64,000 nt of DNA from positions 1 to 64,000 of the forward strand of contig DASVQC010000032.1 of assembly GCA_036389335.1 (NCBI GenBank). Reading direction: 5' to 3'. Shown here one piece after another: positions 1-7,728 of this stretch. The position numbers were made by a program, and so were the translations under genes. The notes under the pieces are model-generated. The model searched no databases and was not told the origin of the DNA. It saw nothing but the letters and a program-made list of their open reading frames with translations. The DNA is from JAIVGV01 sp036389335 (GTDB lineage: Bacteria; Acidobacteriota; Blastocatellia; Pyrinomonadales; Pyrinomonadaceae). Every line of letters starts with the position of its first letter. Within the stretch, counting starts at the first letter, position 1.

Positions 1-168
1 CTGGTAGGAGAGCGAGAGCGTGATGTCGGTGATGCCGGCGGCGCGCAGCGTCTCGATCTGGTAGAGGAGGAAGGCGCGGTTGCAGATCGGGACGACGGGC
101 TTCGGCGTGTAGACGGTGAGCGGGCGCAGCCGCGTGCCCTTCCCGCCTGCGAGTATGAGTGCCTGCAT
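1..168 (-). CDS. Sugar-phosphate nucleotidyltransferase, N-terminal part (cut by window edge)
   Basis: The reverse strand reads 56 codons from an ATG at 166-168 to the window edge without a stop. The N-terminus carries the nucleotide-binding signature of NDP-sugar pyrophosphorylases, LILAGGKGTRLRPLT, followed by TPKPVVPI, where the lysine normally contacts the sugar phosphate. Enzymes of this family join a nucleoside triphosphate to a sugar 1-phosphate to make an activated sugar for polysaccharide or cell-wall synthesis in the cytoplasm. The substrate cannot be told from this fragment. It is transcribed away from the next gene, leaving a divergent spacer at 169-503. Confidence 0.88.
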   Translation of the reverse strand, partial: MQALILAGGKGTRLRPLTVYTPKPVVPICNRAFLLYQIETLRAAGITDITLSLSYQ

Positions 169-325
169 GACTGACTTAGGGACGGAAAAAGTAAGAACGA
201 GGCTGTCAGAGCGGCGCGAGTTTAGCACCTGCACCTGGGCCTTGCAATCAACTATCTCGGCGCAGTGATCGGGGGGCTTGATTGGCCGAGTGGCCCGCCC
301 GCGAAGCCCTAATTCCCATTATTTG

Positions 326-355
326 TTGACATCCCTTCCGGAGTGGGGATATAAA
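326..355 (+). promoter_or_regulatory. Sigma-70-like promoter for the Cys-tailed exported protein
   Basis: A perfect -35 hexamer TTGACA at 326-331 is followed after 18 bp by TATAAA at 350-355. The expected transcription start is near 362, which gives a leader of about 140 nt before the start codon at 504. Confidence 0.65.
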
Positions 356-375
356 CGGCCCAACTTTTCGCTCAA

Positions 376-410
376 GCAAGAGAGAATTTTCCTAGACTCT
401 TTTCTCTTGC
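376..410 (+). promoter_or_regulatory. Hairpin in the 5' leader
   Basis: GCAAGAGAGAA at 376-386 can pair with TTTTCTCTTGC at 400-410 (one G-T pair), leaving a 13-nt loop. It starts about 15 nt after the predicted transcription start and so would fold at the 5' end of the mRNA. It could protect the transcript or be a protein site; no known riboswitch class is recognised. Confidence 0.4.
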
Positions 411-503
411 GCGTCGTAACCTCTTAGGTGCCCCGCAGCTACCATCCGCATGGCATCCTTAAACCGTCCTAGATACTCACCCACTGTAGGAGGAGGAAAC
501 GCC

Positions 504-1262
504 ATGAGAAAGTGCCATTCGTCGCTTCTGATCGCAGCCTTGATCTTCACGACAGTCGTCACGGCGGTGAGCAGCGGTTTTAGCGAGGTGAAGTCTGTTG
601 AGCGAAGGCCGGCGCCGAGCCTCGGCTACCGCGTCGGCGCGCACCCGTACCTCGGCTCGGACTATGAGGAGCGCCCGGTCGTCGTAAGCAGCGTGGGATC
701 GGACGCTGCTAACGGCTTCAAGGTGGTGAAAGTGGGCTTAAGAAACAATTCTTCCAAACCAGTCGTTGCGGTGAGACTCGGATGGTACATGTCTCACGAC
801 CCGTCCGCCTCCGGGGCAGTGACCGGCAGTCGGGCGTCCGTGATAGTTAACGGTCAGACTTCACGCATCATCCTCCCCGGTAAGATTCCCGTAGGTCAAC
901 ACGGGGTCGTAAAGCAAACTCTCGTGTCGTTCGAGGACGCTTACAGGCGCTCCCGGCAGTCTCAGGGAGAGCCGTCGGGGCGCTTCCGCATCGAGGTGGC
1001 TGCGGTCGAAGTGTTTTTTGAGGACGGCTCGAGTTGGAAGGACGAGCAAGTCTATCCGACGGTCGGCGTGCTGAAGCTGCCCACGTTGAAGGCGGCATAC
1101 CTCCGCCCGGCGCCCCAATATTGCCCGGTCACGGAATGCTCTTGGAACGGGGGGGGCTACCAGTGCGACGGATCAAACTTCCAGACCGCTTGTTATAATT
1201 GCACCACGGCGTGCTGCAATTCGCTGTGCAGCGATCCTCCCGTGTGTAACAGGTGTAATTAA
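504..1262 (+). CDS. Exported protein of unknown function with a Cys-rich C-terminal tail
   Basis: This is a 252-residue protein that I do not recognise. The start at 504 is chosen because AGGAGGAGGAAACGCC precedes it, an excellent ribosome binding site; an upstream in-frame ATG at 450 has none. Residues 1-25 look like a Sec signal peptide. The middle (about 50-200) is rich in beta-prone segments and contains a stretch reading NSSKPVVAVRLGW, as in proteins that compare bound and free surfaces. The last 47 residues hold ten cysteines, including CYNC and ACC, which could form disulfides outside the cytoplasm or bind metal. Codon use is less GC-biased than in the housekeeping genes, which suggests faster evolution or transfer. 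A good promoter lies upstream. Confidence 0.75.
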   Translation: MRKCHSSLLIAALIFTTVVTAVSSGFSEVKSVERRPAPSLGYRVGAHPYLGSDYEERPVVVSSVGSDAANGFKVVKVGLRNNSSKPVVAVRLGWYMSHDPSASGAVTGSRASVIVNGQTSRIILPGKIPVGQHGVVKQTLVSFEDAYRRSRQSQGEPSGRFRIEVAAVEVFFEDGSSWKDEQVYPTVGVLKLPTLKAAYLRPAPQYCPVTECSWNGGGYQCDGSNFQTACYNCTTACCNSLCSDPPVCNRCN

Positions 1263-1367
1263 GTGAAGTCGTGTCCCGGTCGTGGCTCTCACCGACTGGA
1301 AGCGGTAAGGGTACGATGACAGACCGCCCCTCACTGCTTCTCGGCTAACAACCTGTCAGGAGGCTAT

Positions 1368-2429
1368 ATGAGAAAACATTCTATGCCGGTTCTCCTTTGG
1401 GCGTTACTCGTCTGCGCGCTGCCCTGCGCCGCGCAAACCACCCCGGCGCGCACGAGACCCGAGCCGGTCGGCGAGGGCGAGGTGCTGAGCGTGGATACGA
1501 CGCTCGTCAATATCCTCGCAAGCGTCACGGATCGCCACGGACGCTACATCGGGGGCTTGCGCCAGCAAGACTTCCGGGTTTACGAGGACGGCGTCGAACA
1601 GCAGCTCGTGCACTTCGCCGCGGCGGAAGTGCCCTTCACCGTCGCCCTCATGCTCGACACGAGCGGCTCGGCGCGCTTCCGCCTTAAGGATATGCAGGAG
1701 GCGGCGATCAGTTTCGTCGATCAATTACGACCGGACGACCGGGTGCTGCTCCTTTCGTTCAACGATCAGGTCAGCGTGCTGGCAGAACCTACGGGCGACC
1801 GCGGCGTTCTGCGCAACGCGATCCGGCTCGCGGGAGGTGGTAACGGCACGCGCCTTTACGACGCCGTGGACTTCGCCATTAAGCGCCGTCTCAACAGCAT
1901 TTCCGGGCGCAAGGCCATCGTCCTTTTCACGGACGGCATCGATAACGTCAGCCGCTCCGCAACCCGCGCGAACAACTTACGCGACGTGCGGGAGTCGGAT
2001 GCGCTTTTTTATACCGTACAGTATGACACGTTTGTGGAGGGGGTCAGTGCAGTGGTAGCAGGCGGCGGCGTACCGGCACTCAACACCCCGAGCGTCTTAA
2101 CTACCAGGAGCGACAGGGTGTACCCGACCGGCTTCGGCGAGAAGGATTACGCCCAAGCGCGCGATTATATGCAAAAGTTGGCGAGCGCGACCGGGGCGCG
2201 TTATTACCACGCTGACGACTTGACGAAAATCCGAGAGGCGTTCGCCGGAGTCGCGCAGGAATTACGCTCGCGGTACAGTCTCGGCTACTACCCGAAGCAC
2301 CCGGCGCGCGACGGCCAGCCCCACGTGCTAAAGGTTCGCGCCGCCTCGCCGAACGTCTCGCTGAAGCTCTCCGTGCGCGCGCGCGACGGTTACGTCGGCA
2401 AGCCGCCACTGGATCAAGCTAAGAAGTAA
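1368..2429 (+). CDS. Secreted VWA-domain protein (acidobacterial VWFA-related type)
   Basis: This 353-residue protein begins after AGGAGG at a good distance. Residues 1-23 form a signal peptide ending CAAQ. A short beta domain (about 40-90, with ASVTDRHGRYIGGL and DFRVYEDG) leads into a von Willebrand A fold. The metal-ion-dependent adhesion site DTSGS is at residues 97-101, and LFTDGIDN follows. The C-terminus (about 285-340) has YSLGYYP, typical of the VWFA-related family abundant in Acidobacteria. The protein probably acts in the periplasm or on the surface as a Mg-dependent binding module; its partner is unknown. It lies 105 bp after the Cys-tailed exported protein, and the two may be cotranscribed. 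Confidence 0.88.
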   Translation: MRKHSMPVLLWALLVCALPCAAQTTPARTRPEPVGEGEVLSVDTTLVNILASVTDRHGRYIGGLRQQDFRVYEDGVEQQLVHFAAAEVPFTVALMLDTSGSARFRLKDMQEAAISFVDQLRPDDRVLLLSFNDQVSVLAEPTGDRGVLRNAIRLAGGGNGTRLYDAVDFAIKRRLNSISGRKAIVLFTDGIDNVSRSATRANNLRDVRESDALFYTVQYDTFVEGVSAVVAGGGVPALNTPSVLTTRSDRVYPTGFGEKDYAQARDYMQKLASATGARYYHADDLTKIREAFAGVAQELRSRYSLGYYPKHPARDGQPHVLKVRAASPNVSLKLSVRARDGYVGKPPLDQAKK

Positions 2430-2453
2430 TGTCCTGACCCGCGGCGGGGGTTG

Positions 2454-2471
2454 CCGGCGTTAACGCGCCGG
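2454..2471. terminator. GC-rich hairpin after the VWA gene
   Basis: CCGGCG at 2454-2459 pairs with CGCCGG at 2466-2471 around a TTAACG loop, 25 bp after the VWA stop codon. There is no T-tract, so intrinsic termination is uncertain. Confidence 0.35.
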
Positions 2472-2663
2472 TGACCGTTGGCCGGCGGGCCGTCGCCTGC
2501 CGCCTCTAGTTGCCCCCTTCAAAGCATCGGCTACAGCCGCGCCCGCGCGCGATCCTGGTAGTCTGCCGCGCCGGCCTCGACGCCGTCACCCTCCCCCGCC
2601 GGTCGTGCTCCGAAAGCGAAAATCCGCCGCCCCGTCAGGCGTGTGCCCCGCAAGATCGCTTGC

Positions 2664-2691
2664 TTGACACCCCCCCGTGCGAACGTATAAT
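2664..2691 (+). promoter_or_regulatory. Consensus sigma-70-like promoter for the thiolase
   Basis: TTGACA at 2664-2669 and TATAAT at 2686-2691 match the bacterial consensus at all twelve positions with a 16-bp spacer. Transcription would start near 2698, just before a palindromic element, so the thiolase mRNA would have a strongly folded leader. The rest of the 2430-2797 spacer holds only the hairpin at 2454 and this element. Confidence 0.8.
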
Positions 2692-2710
2692 CGACGTAGA
2701 ATAATCACGC

Positions 2711-2779
2711 GACAGGTGACGGGTGACGGGTGACAGGTCAGAAGTTCTTACTTGTCACCCGTCACAGTTCACCTGTCAC
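2711..2779. repeat. Heptad palindromic element, GTGACAG word
   Basis: The left arm (2711-2740) is a tandem run of GTGACAG and GTGACGG words. After a 10-bp loop the right arm (2751-2779) repeats the reverse complement (GTCACCC, GTCACCT). The whole can fold as one long imperfect hairpin. It lies between the promoter and the thiolase start, so it is part of the leader and not a terminator for this transcript. Confidence 0.85.
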
Positions 2780-2797
2780 GCCTTTTAGGAGTGTGCA

Positions 2798-3988
2798 ATG
2801 CCTGACGCGAGGGAGACAGTCATCATCAGCGCGGTGCGGACGCCGACGGGGAAGTTTCAGGGCGCGCTGAAAGGTTTTTCGGCGACCGATCTCGGCGCGA
2901 TGGTGGTGCGCGAGAGCGTGCGGCGCGCGGGCGTCCGCCCCGAAGAGGTGGACGAGGTGATCATGGGCTGCGTCATTCAGGCGGGCTTGGGTCAAAACCC
3001 GGCGCGGCAGGCGGCCCTGAAGGGCGACATCCCGTTCGGCGTCTCGGCGGTGACGATCAACAAGGTCTGCGGGTCGGGCCTGAAGTCGGTGATGATGGCG
3101 TCGCAGGCGGTGAAGCTCGGCGACGCCGAGATCGTCGTCGCGGGCGGCATGGAGTCGATGTCGAACGCGCCGTACCTGCTGCCCAAGGCGCGCGAGGGCT
3201 ACCGCCTCGGCAACGGCACGCTCCTCGACGCGATGATCCACGACGGGCTCTGGTGCGCCTTCGAGAACTACCACATGGGCAACACGGGCGAGGTCGTCGC
3301 CGAGCGCTACCACGTGACGCGGGCGGAGCAGGACGAGTACGCGCTCAACTCGCACCGCAAGGCGGCGGCGGCGACGAAGGCGGGCAAGTTCAAGGACGAA
3401 ATCCTGCCCGTCGAGATTCCGCAGAAGAAGGGCGACGCGCTCGTCTTCGACACGGACGAGCCCATCCGCGAAGACACTTCGGTCGAGGCGCTCTCGAAGC
3501 TCAAGCCCGCGTTCAAGAAGGAGGGCGGGACGGTGACGGCGGGCAACGCGCCGGGCGTCAACGACGGGGCGTCGGCGGTGGTCGTCACCTCGATGGAGCG
3601 CGCGCGGGAGCTGGGCGTCGAGCCGATGGCGCGGATCGCGGCGCAGGCCACCTCGGGCATCCAGCCGGAGCTGGTGATGATGGCCCCCGTGGAGGCGATC
3701 AGGAAGGTCTTGCGCAAGGCGGGCTGGTCTCTGAACGAAGTCGATCTCGTCGAGCTGAACGAGGCGTTCGCCGTGCAGGCGGTCGCGATCATCCGCGAGC
3801 TTGAACTCGACCCGTCGCGGGTCAACGTCAACGGCGGCGCGGTCGCGCTCGGGCACGCCATCGGCCAGTCGGGCTCGCGCCTGCTGACGACGATGCTCTA
3901 CGAGATGCGACGCCGCAACGCGCGTCGCGGCCTCGCCGCGCTGTGCCTGGGCGGCGGCAACGCGGTGGCGATGGCCGTGGAGCGTTAG
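2798..3988 (+). CDS. atoB: Acetyl-CoA acetyltransferase (thiolase)
   Basis: This 396-residue enzyme joins two acetyl-CoA to acetoacetyl-CoA, or splits 3-ketoacyl-CoA in the reverse direction. All thiolase signatures are present: the nucleophile Cys91 in NKVCGSGLKS, His353 in NGGAVALGHAIGQSG, and the second active-site Cys383 in CLGGGN. The length is that of the family. The start follows TTTAGGAG. The gene stands upstream of a small membrane protein and a 3-hydroxyacyl-CoA dehydrogenase, the next enzyme in the same pathway, so a role in butanoyl-CoA formation, beta-oxidation or polyhydroxybutyrate metabolism is likely. The symbol could equally be phaA or fadA. Confidence 0.95.
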   Translation: MPDARETVIISAVRTPTGKFQGALKGFSATDLGAMVVRESVRRAGVRPEEVDEVIMGCVIQAGLGQNPARQAALKGDIPFGVSAVTINKVCGSGLKSVMMASQAVKLGDAEIVVAGGMESMSNAPYLLPKAREGYRLGNGTLLDAMIHDGLWCAFENYHMGNTGEVVAERYHVTRAEQDEYALNSHRKAAAATKAGKFKDEILPVEIPQKKGDALVFDTDEPIREDTSVEALSKLKPAFKKEGGTVTAGNAPGVNDGASAVVVTSMERARELGVEPMARIAAQATSGIQPELVMMAPVEAIRKVLRKAGWSLNEVDLVELNEAFAVQAVAIIRELELDPSRVNVNGGAVALGHAIGQSGSRLLTTMLYEMRRRNARRGLAALCLGGGNAVAMAVER

Positions 3989-4011
3989 ACGCTTACCCCG
4001 CGTGTGCACGG

Positions 4012-4518
4012 ATGACGCCCGAAGAACACAACAAGACGCTCGGCACGCTCCACCTCGCTTACGGCGGGCTGAACGCGCTGCTGCTCGCGCTGGCGTCCTT
4101 CTTCGCGCTGCCGATCTTCTACGTCATGTGGAACGAGCCGGGCCGTCAAGCGCCGCCCTCCGTCTTCCTCATCCTCCTCATCGCCTGCGGCCTGCTGCTG
4201 CCCCTGCTCTTCCTCCTGCCCGCCTTCGTCGCGGGTTATGGCCTGAGGAAGCGCAAGAGCTGGGGGCGGACTGCCGGGATCGTCGCGGCGATCCTGATGG
4301 CCCTCAACCTCCCGTTCGGCACCGCGCTCGCGGCCTACACCCTGTGGTTCCTCTTGGGCAGAGGCGCGCGGCTTTACGAGGACGAGTCGGTGCGCTTCGC
4401 GCGTTACGCCCTCGGCGACGCGCCGCCGCAGCCCGTCTCGGAGTGGGTCGAAGCGGATCGCCGGCGGGAGGGTGAAAAAGTTTACGCCCCGCCCGCGTCG
4501 CCGCCCGACTGGCGTTAA
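4012..4518 (+). CDS. Small integral membrane protein of unknown function
   Basis: The start at 4012 lies 23 bp after the thiolase stop and opens with MTPEEHNKTLGTLH. The 168-residue product has three hydrophobic segments, at about 20-40, 53-77 and 85-112, and a polar C-terminal tail with PVSEWVEADRR. I do not recognise the family. It sits between two genes for acyl-CoA metabolism and is closely spaced with both, so cotranscription is likely, but nothing in its sequence links it to that chemistry. An upstream in-frame ATG at 3943 lies inside the thiolase gene and is less likely. Confidence 0.75.
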   Translation: MTPEEHNKTLGTLHLAYGGLNALLLALASFFALPIFYVMWNEPGRQAPPSVFLILLIACGLLLPLLFLLPAFVAGYGLRKRKSWGRTAGIVAAILMALNLPFGTALAAYTLWFLLGRGARLYEDESVRFARYALGDAPPQPVSEWVEADRRREGEKVYAPPASPPDWR

Positions 4519-4543
4519 CCTGACTCGCATCGGAGATTCAAGC

Positions 4544-5404
4544 GTGGGAGAGATCATCGGAGTCGTCGGCGCGGGCACGATGGGCAACGGCATCGCGCAG
4601 GTGGCCGCGCGCGCGGGCTACTCGGTCGTGCTGCGCGACGTGAAGGACGAGTTCTTGCAGCGCGGGCTCGCGGCCATAGACCGCAGCCTCCAGCGCGACG
4701 TGGACAAGCAGCGGCTCGGCGAGGAAGAGAAGCGCGCCGTCCTCTCCCGCGTCAGCCCGACGACCGAGATGGAGGCCCTCGCGGGCGCGGACTTCGTCGT
4801 CGAAGCCGTGACGGAAAACTTCGAGGTCAAGGCGGGAATCTTCCGCGCCCTCGACGCACTCACCCGGCCCGAAGCGATCCTCGCCTCGAACACCTCCTCC
4901 ATCTCGATCACGAAGCTCGGCGCGGCGACCGGGCGGCCCGCGAAAGTGATCGGGATGCACTTCATGAACCCCGTCCCCGTGATGAAGCTCGTCGAGATCA
5001 TCCGCGGCATCGCCACCTCGGACGAGACCTACGGGCGCACGCGCGCGCTCACGGAGCGGCTCGAAAAGGTTCCGCTCGAATGCAACGACTCGCCGGGCTT
5101 CGTCTCGAACCGCGTGCTGATGCCGATGATCAACGAGGCGATCTTCGCGCTCTACGAATCGGTGGCCCCGCGCGAGTCCATCGACGGCATCATGAAGCTC
5201 GGCATGAACCACCCGATGGGGCCGCTCGCGCTCGCCGACTTCATCGGCCTCGACGTGTGCCTCGCGATCTTGAACGTGCTCCACGCCGAGCTGGGCGACC
5301 CCAAGTACCGCCCCTGCCCGCTCCTCAAACGCTACGTCGACGCGGGCTGGCTCGGTCGCAAGTCCGGGCGCGGGTTCTACGAGTACGAGGAACGTAAACA
5401 GTGA
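4544..5404 (+). CDS. hbd: 3-hydroxybutyryl-CoA dehydrogenase
   Basis: This NAD-dependent enzyme interconverts 3-hydroxyacyl-CoA and 3-ketoacyl-CoA. I choose the GTG at 4544 because the product then begins at the Rossmann motif (VGAGTMGNGIAQ) and has 286 residues, the usual length; GGAGA lies upstream. Further signatures are SNTSSISITKL, with the catalytic-loop serine, and GMHFMNPVPVMKLVEII, with the catalytic histidine. SPGFVSNRVLMPMINEA opens the C-terminal dimerisation domain. The stop codon TGA at 5402-5404 is already inside the following heptad element. It pairs functionally with the upstream thiolase. Synonyms in related genomes are mmgB and paaH. Confidence 0.93.
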   Translation: MGEIIGVVGAGTMGNGIAQVAARAGYSVVLRDVKDEFLQRGLAAIDRSLQRDVDKQRLGEEEKRAVLSRVSPTTEMEALAGADFVVEAVTENFEVKAGIFRALDALTRPEAILASNTSSISITKLGAATGRPAKVIGMHFMNPVPVMKLVEIIRGIATSDETYGRTRALTERLEKVPLECNDSPGFVSNRVLMPMINEAIFALYESVAPRESIDGIMKLGMNHPMGPLALADFIGLDVCLAILNVLHAELGDPKYRPCPLLKRYVDAGWLGRKSGRGFYEYEERKQ

Positions 5405-5497
5405 CAAGTGACAGGTGACAGGAGGGAAGCCGTGACAGGTGTACGGTGACAGGTGACAGGTCGGAACCTTTCCTACTTGTCACCTGTCACGGTTCAC
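5401..5497. repeat. Heptad palindromic element, GTGACAG word
   Basis: Tandem GTGACAG-type words occupy 5401-5460, broken in the middle by GGAGGGAAGCC, and the inverted words (TTGTCACCTGTCAC) occupy 5477-5497. The element fills nearly all the space between the dehydrogenase and the next gene and supplies the dehydrogenase stop codon. Confidence 0.83.
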
Positions 5498-5511
5498 AGT
5501 TTACTGTTTTT

Positions 5512-6759
5512 ATGCCGCACGAGTTTCAAAAAATCCGGTGCCAGCGTTGCCGCGCGGCGAACCCTTACGGGCAGGAGCTGTGCGAGCGTTGCGGGACGCG
5601 CCTGATGCTGGTCGTCGAGCCCGCGTCGCTGCGCTACGAGGAGGGCGCGGCGTCGGGCGACGCGCAGCACGACGCGCTCATGATGGAGCGCATGACGGTG
5701 CTCGAAACCGCGCTCACGAAGTTCGCCGAGAAGTTGGAGCGCGGCTTCCATCTCATGCTCCAGCAGGCGGAGAACCTTCAGCGCGAGCACCAGATCGTCG
5801 ATTCGCTCGTCACGCTGCTCATCGAGTCGGGCGTGATCAGCCGGGGCGAGCTGAAGGAGTTGTCCCGCGCCAAGGCCGTCGGCGACGCGTCGGGCGGGCG
5901 CGAGCAGGAGCGGCGCGCGGAGTTGAGGCGCGCCGTCATCTCCGGGACGCCCGAAGCCGAGCGCGAGGCGCTCGCGGCTCAGCTCGACGAAGGGCTCGCC
6001 CTCTACGGCGAGGGCGACGAGGACGGCGCGGGGCGCGCCTTGGAGCGCGCCGCCGCGCTCGCCCCTTCGAACCACGCGCTACAGGCTTTCGTCGGCGGGC
6101 AGTTTTTCAGATCGGGCGAGTCGGAGCTGGCGCGCAGTTATTTGACGCGGGCCGTCGGCGCGAACCCCGAGGACGCGGGCTCGCAGCTCCTGCTCGGCCT
6201 GACGCTCGCGGACGAGGGCGCGCAGCTCGACGGCGCGCGCTCGCTCGTCGGCGCGGCCCTCAAGCGCGGCGGTAAATCCTTCGCCGCGCACTACGCGCTC
6301 GGTCGGCTCGCCGCGCTCGCCGACGACTGGGCGGGGGCATACGCCGAGTTCCGCCGCGCGCACGCGGCGCGCGCCTGCGCCGAGTCGCACTTCCTGCTGG
6401 CCCTCGCGTCGCTCAAGCTCTCGCGCCTGCGGCTCGCCTCGCGCCACGCGCGCTCGGCCCTCGCGCTCGACGAGAATTACGCGGACGCGTACTACCTGCT
6501 CGGCCTCGTCCACCGGCGCGAAAAGGATCACGCGCGCGCCCGCGAGGCCTTCGCGCGCGCGGCGGTCGTGCGCGTGCGTGAGGGGGGGGCGGGGGGCGGG
6601 GGCCGGAAGCCCTCGGGCCGCGACGCCGAGCAGGCGCTGCTGCACAGGGTTTTCGGCGCGGCGCGGCAGAAGGGGACGGGGCTTTTGACGAGCGGTGACG
6701 AGCGGCTGGCGCGACTCCTGCGCGACGACGCGCTCGCCTTCGCCGCCGCCGCGCGTTGA
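5512..6759 (+). CDS. Zinc-ribbon and TPR-repeat protein
   Basis: The start at 5512 is chosen because the product then opens directly with a zinc ribbon, Cys10/Cys13 and Cys24/Cys27 (CQRC, CERC). No Shine-Dalgarno sequence is visible in front of it. Residues about 55-115 are helical and may form a coiled coil. From about 155 to 350 there are tetratricopeptide-like helical pairs, such as NHALQAFVGGQFFRSGESELA and NYADAYYLLGLVHRREKDHA. The tail has a glycine/arginine-rich stretch and ends in alanines. Such proteins usually act as scaffolds. No partner can be named. The stop codon overlaps the -35 box of the next promoter. Confidence 0.8.
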   Translation: MPHEFQKIRCQRCRAANPYGQELCERCGTRLMLVVEPASLRYEEGAASGDAQHDALMMERMTVLETALTKFAEKLERGFHLMLQQAENLQREHQIVDSLVTLLIESGVISRGELKELSRAKAVGDASGGREQERRAELRRAVISGTPEAEREALAAQLDEGLALYGEGDEDGAGRALERAAALAPSNHALQAFVGGQFFRSGESELARSYLTRAVGANPEDAGSQLLLGLTLADEGAQLDGARSLVGAALKRGGKSFAAHYALGRLAALADDWAGAYAEFRRAHAARACAESHFLLALASLKLSRLRLASRHARSALALDENYADAYYLLGLVHRREKDHARAREAFARAAVVRVREGGAGGGGRKPSGRDAEQALLHRVFGAARQKGTGLLTSGDERLARLLRDDALAFAAAAR

Positions 6760-6783
6760 CACGTGAGTTCTGACCATTATAAT
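6756..6783 (+). promoter_or_regulatory. Consensus promoter for the yceD-rpmF-fatty-acid block
   Basis: TTGACA at 6756-6761 and TATAAT at 6778-6783 match consensus perfectly with a 16-bp spacer. The -35 box overlaps the stop codon of the TPR gene (TGA at 6757-6759). The expected start is near 6790, giving a leader of about 53 nt. Confidence 0.82.
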
Positions 6784-6842
6784 TGCACGTTTTGCGCCCG
6801 GCGCACGAAAACGGGCGTTCGCGCCTGTGGGTTGTATCGACG

Positions 6843-7370
6843 ATGAAGATCGAGATCGAGGGTCTGACGGAGGGCGGCAAGGACTTCGAGCGCGTCTACG
6901 CGCCGGAAGAGTTGCCGCTCGAAGACGAGTTCGCGCGCCTCGCGTCGCGCGTCAGCGTCTCCGGGCGCGCGAGCCGCAAGCGCGGCGAGGTCGAGGTGCG
7001 GGGGCGGCTTGACACTTCGGTCGAGCTGCCCTGTGATCGCTGCGCCGCGCCCGCCGTCTTCCCCGTCGACGTGGACTTCAAGGCCGAGCTGGGCTTCGCC
7101 GACGCGAACGCGGGCCTGCCGGAAGCCACCGAGCTTCAGGACGCCGACATGGACTTCTCGACCGTCGAGGGCGACGCCGTCGATCTGGACGAGATCGCCC
7201 GCGAACAGATTCTCCTCGCGCTGCCGGCGCGCCACCTCTGCGGCGAAGGCTGCAAGGGCCTGTGCGTGACCTGCGGCGCGAACTTGAACGAGCGCGACTG
7301 CGGCTGCGGCCACGAAGAGATCGACCCGCGCTGGTCGGCGCTCGCGGCACTTAAAAACCGTGACGGGTAA
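6843..7370 (+). CDS. yceD: YceD/DUF177 family protein linked to rpmF
   Basis: The 175-residue product begins MKIEIEGL at 6843. It has the DUF177 features: a beta-rich N-terminal half with CDRCAAP at about residue 60, and a C-terminal cysteine cluster CGEGCKGLCVTCGAN plus CGCG, likely to bind zinc. In many bacteria and in chloroplasts this family lies directly before rpmF and is needed for 23S rRNA accumulation; here rpmF follows. The last codons (Arg-Asp-Gly-stop) come from the first copy of the heptad repeat that begins at 7358. Confidence 0.88.
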   Translation: MKIEIEGLTEGGKDFERVYAPEELPLEDEFARLASRVSVSGRASRKRGEVEVRGRLDTSVELPCDRCAAPAVFPVDVDFKAELGFADANAGLPEATELQDADMDFSTVEGDAVDLDEIAREQILLALPARHLCGEGCKGLCVTCGANLNERDCGCGHEEIDPRWSALAALKNRDG

Positions 7371-7500
7371 ACCGTGACAGGTGACGAGAAAGTGATGAGT
7401 GATTGGTGATGAGTGAAGGCCAATGCTTTAACTCATCACTCATCACTCATCACTTATTCCCTGTCACCCGTCACCCGTCACTTGTCACTTGATTGGAGTC
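7358..7500. repeat. Compound heptad palindrome, GTGACAG and ATGAGTG words nested
   Basis: Outer arms use GTGACAG-type words (7358-7387 and 7462-7490). Inner arms use GTGATGA/ATGAGTG words (about 7393-7417) and their complements (7432-7455). The order is A-C-loop-C'-A', a nested symmetry. The element begins inside the last codons of yceD and ends next to the rpmF ribosome binding site. Confidence 0.83.
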
Positions 7501-7503
7501 ATC

Positions 7504-7689
7504 ATGCCGAATCCGAAACGCCGCCACTCGAAAGCCAGAACCCGCCAGCGCCGCGCCCACGACGCGCTGCGCGCGCCGCAGACGGTCGCCTGCCCGAACT
7601 GTCAGGAGCCGCGCCTGCCGCACCGCGTCTGCCCGAAGTGCGGGCACTACAAGGGGCGCGAGATCGTCCGCGTGCAGAATGAAGTCTAG
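7504..7689 (+). CDS. rpmF: 50S ribosomal protein L32
   Basis: This 61-residue protein opens MPNPKRRHSKARTRQRRAHD, the family signature, and contains the zinc ribbon CPNC-x11-CPKC characteristic of the zinc-binding L32 form. TTGGAG precedes the start. It belongs to the large ribosomal subunit. Its position between yceD and plsX is the classic bacterial arrangement that joins ribosome synthesis to lipid synthesis. Confidence 0.97.
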   Translation: MPNPKRRHSKARTRQRRAHDALRAPQTVACPNCQEPRLPHRVCPKCGHYKGREIVRVQNEV

Positions 7690-7728
7690 AGTCCGCGATC
7701 TCGTGCGCGCGCCCTCCACGTCGCCCGC

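Noticed and set aside
2510..2704. Open frame of 64 codons in the spacer before the thiolase
   Set aside because: It has no ribosome binding site, is Pro/Arg-rich as expected for random GC-rich frames, and runs through the consensus promoter at 2664-2691.
2762..4009. Long minus-strand frame opposite the thiolase
   Set aside because: It is an antisense shadow of high GC content with Arg/His-rich composition and no domain; the thiolase on the plus strand is unambiguous.
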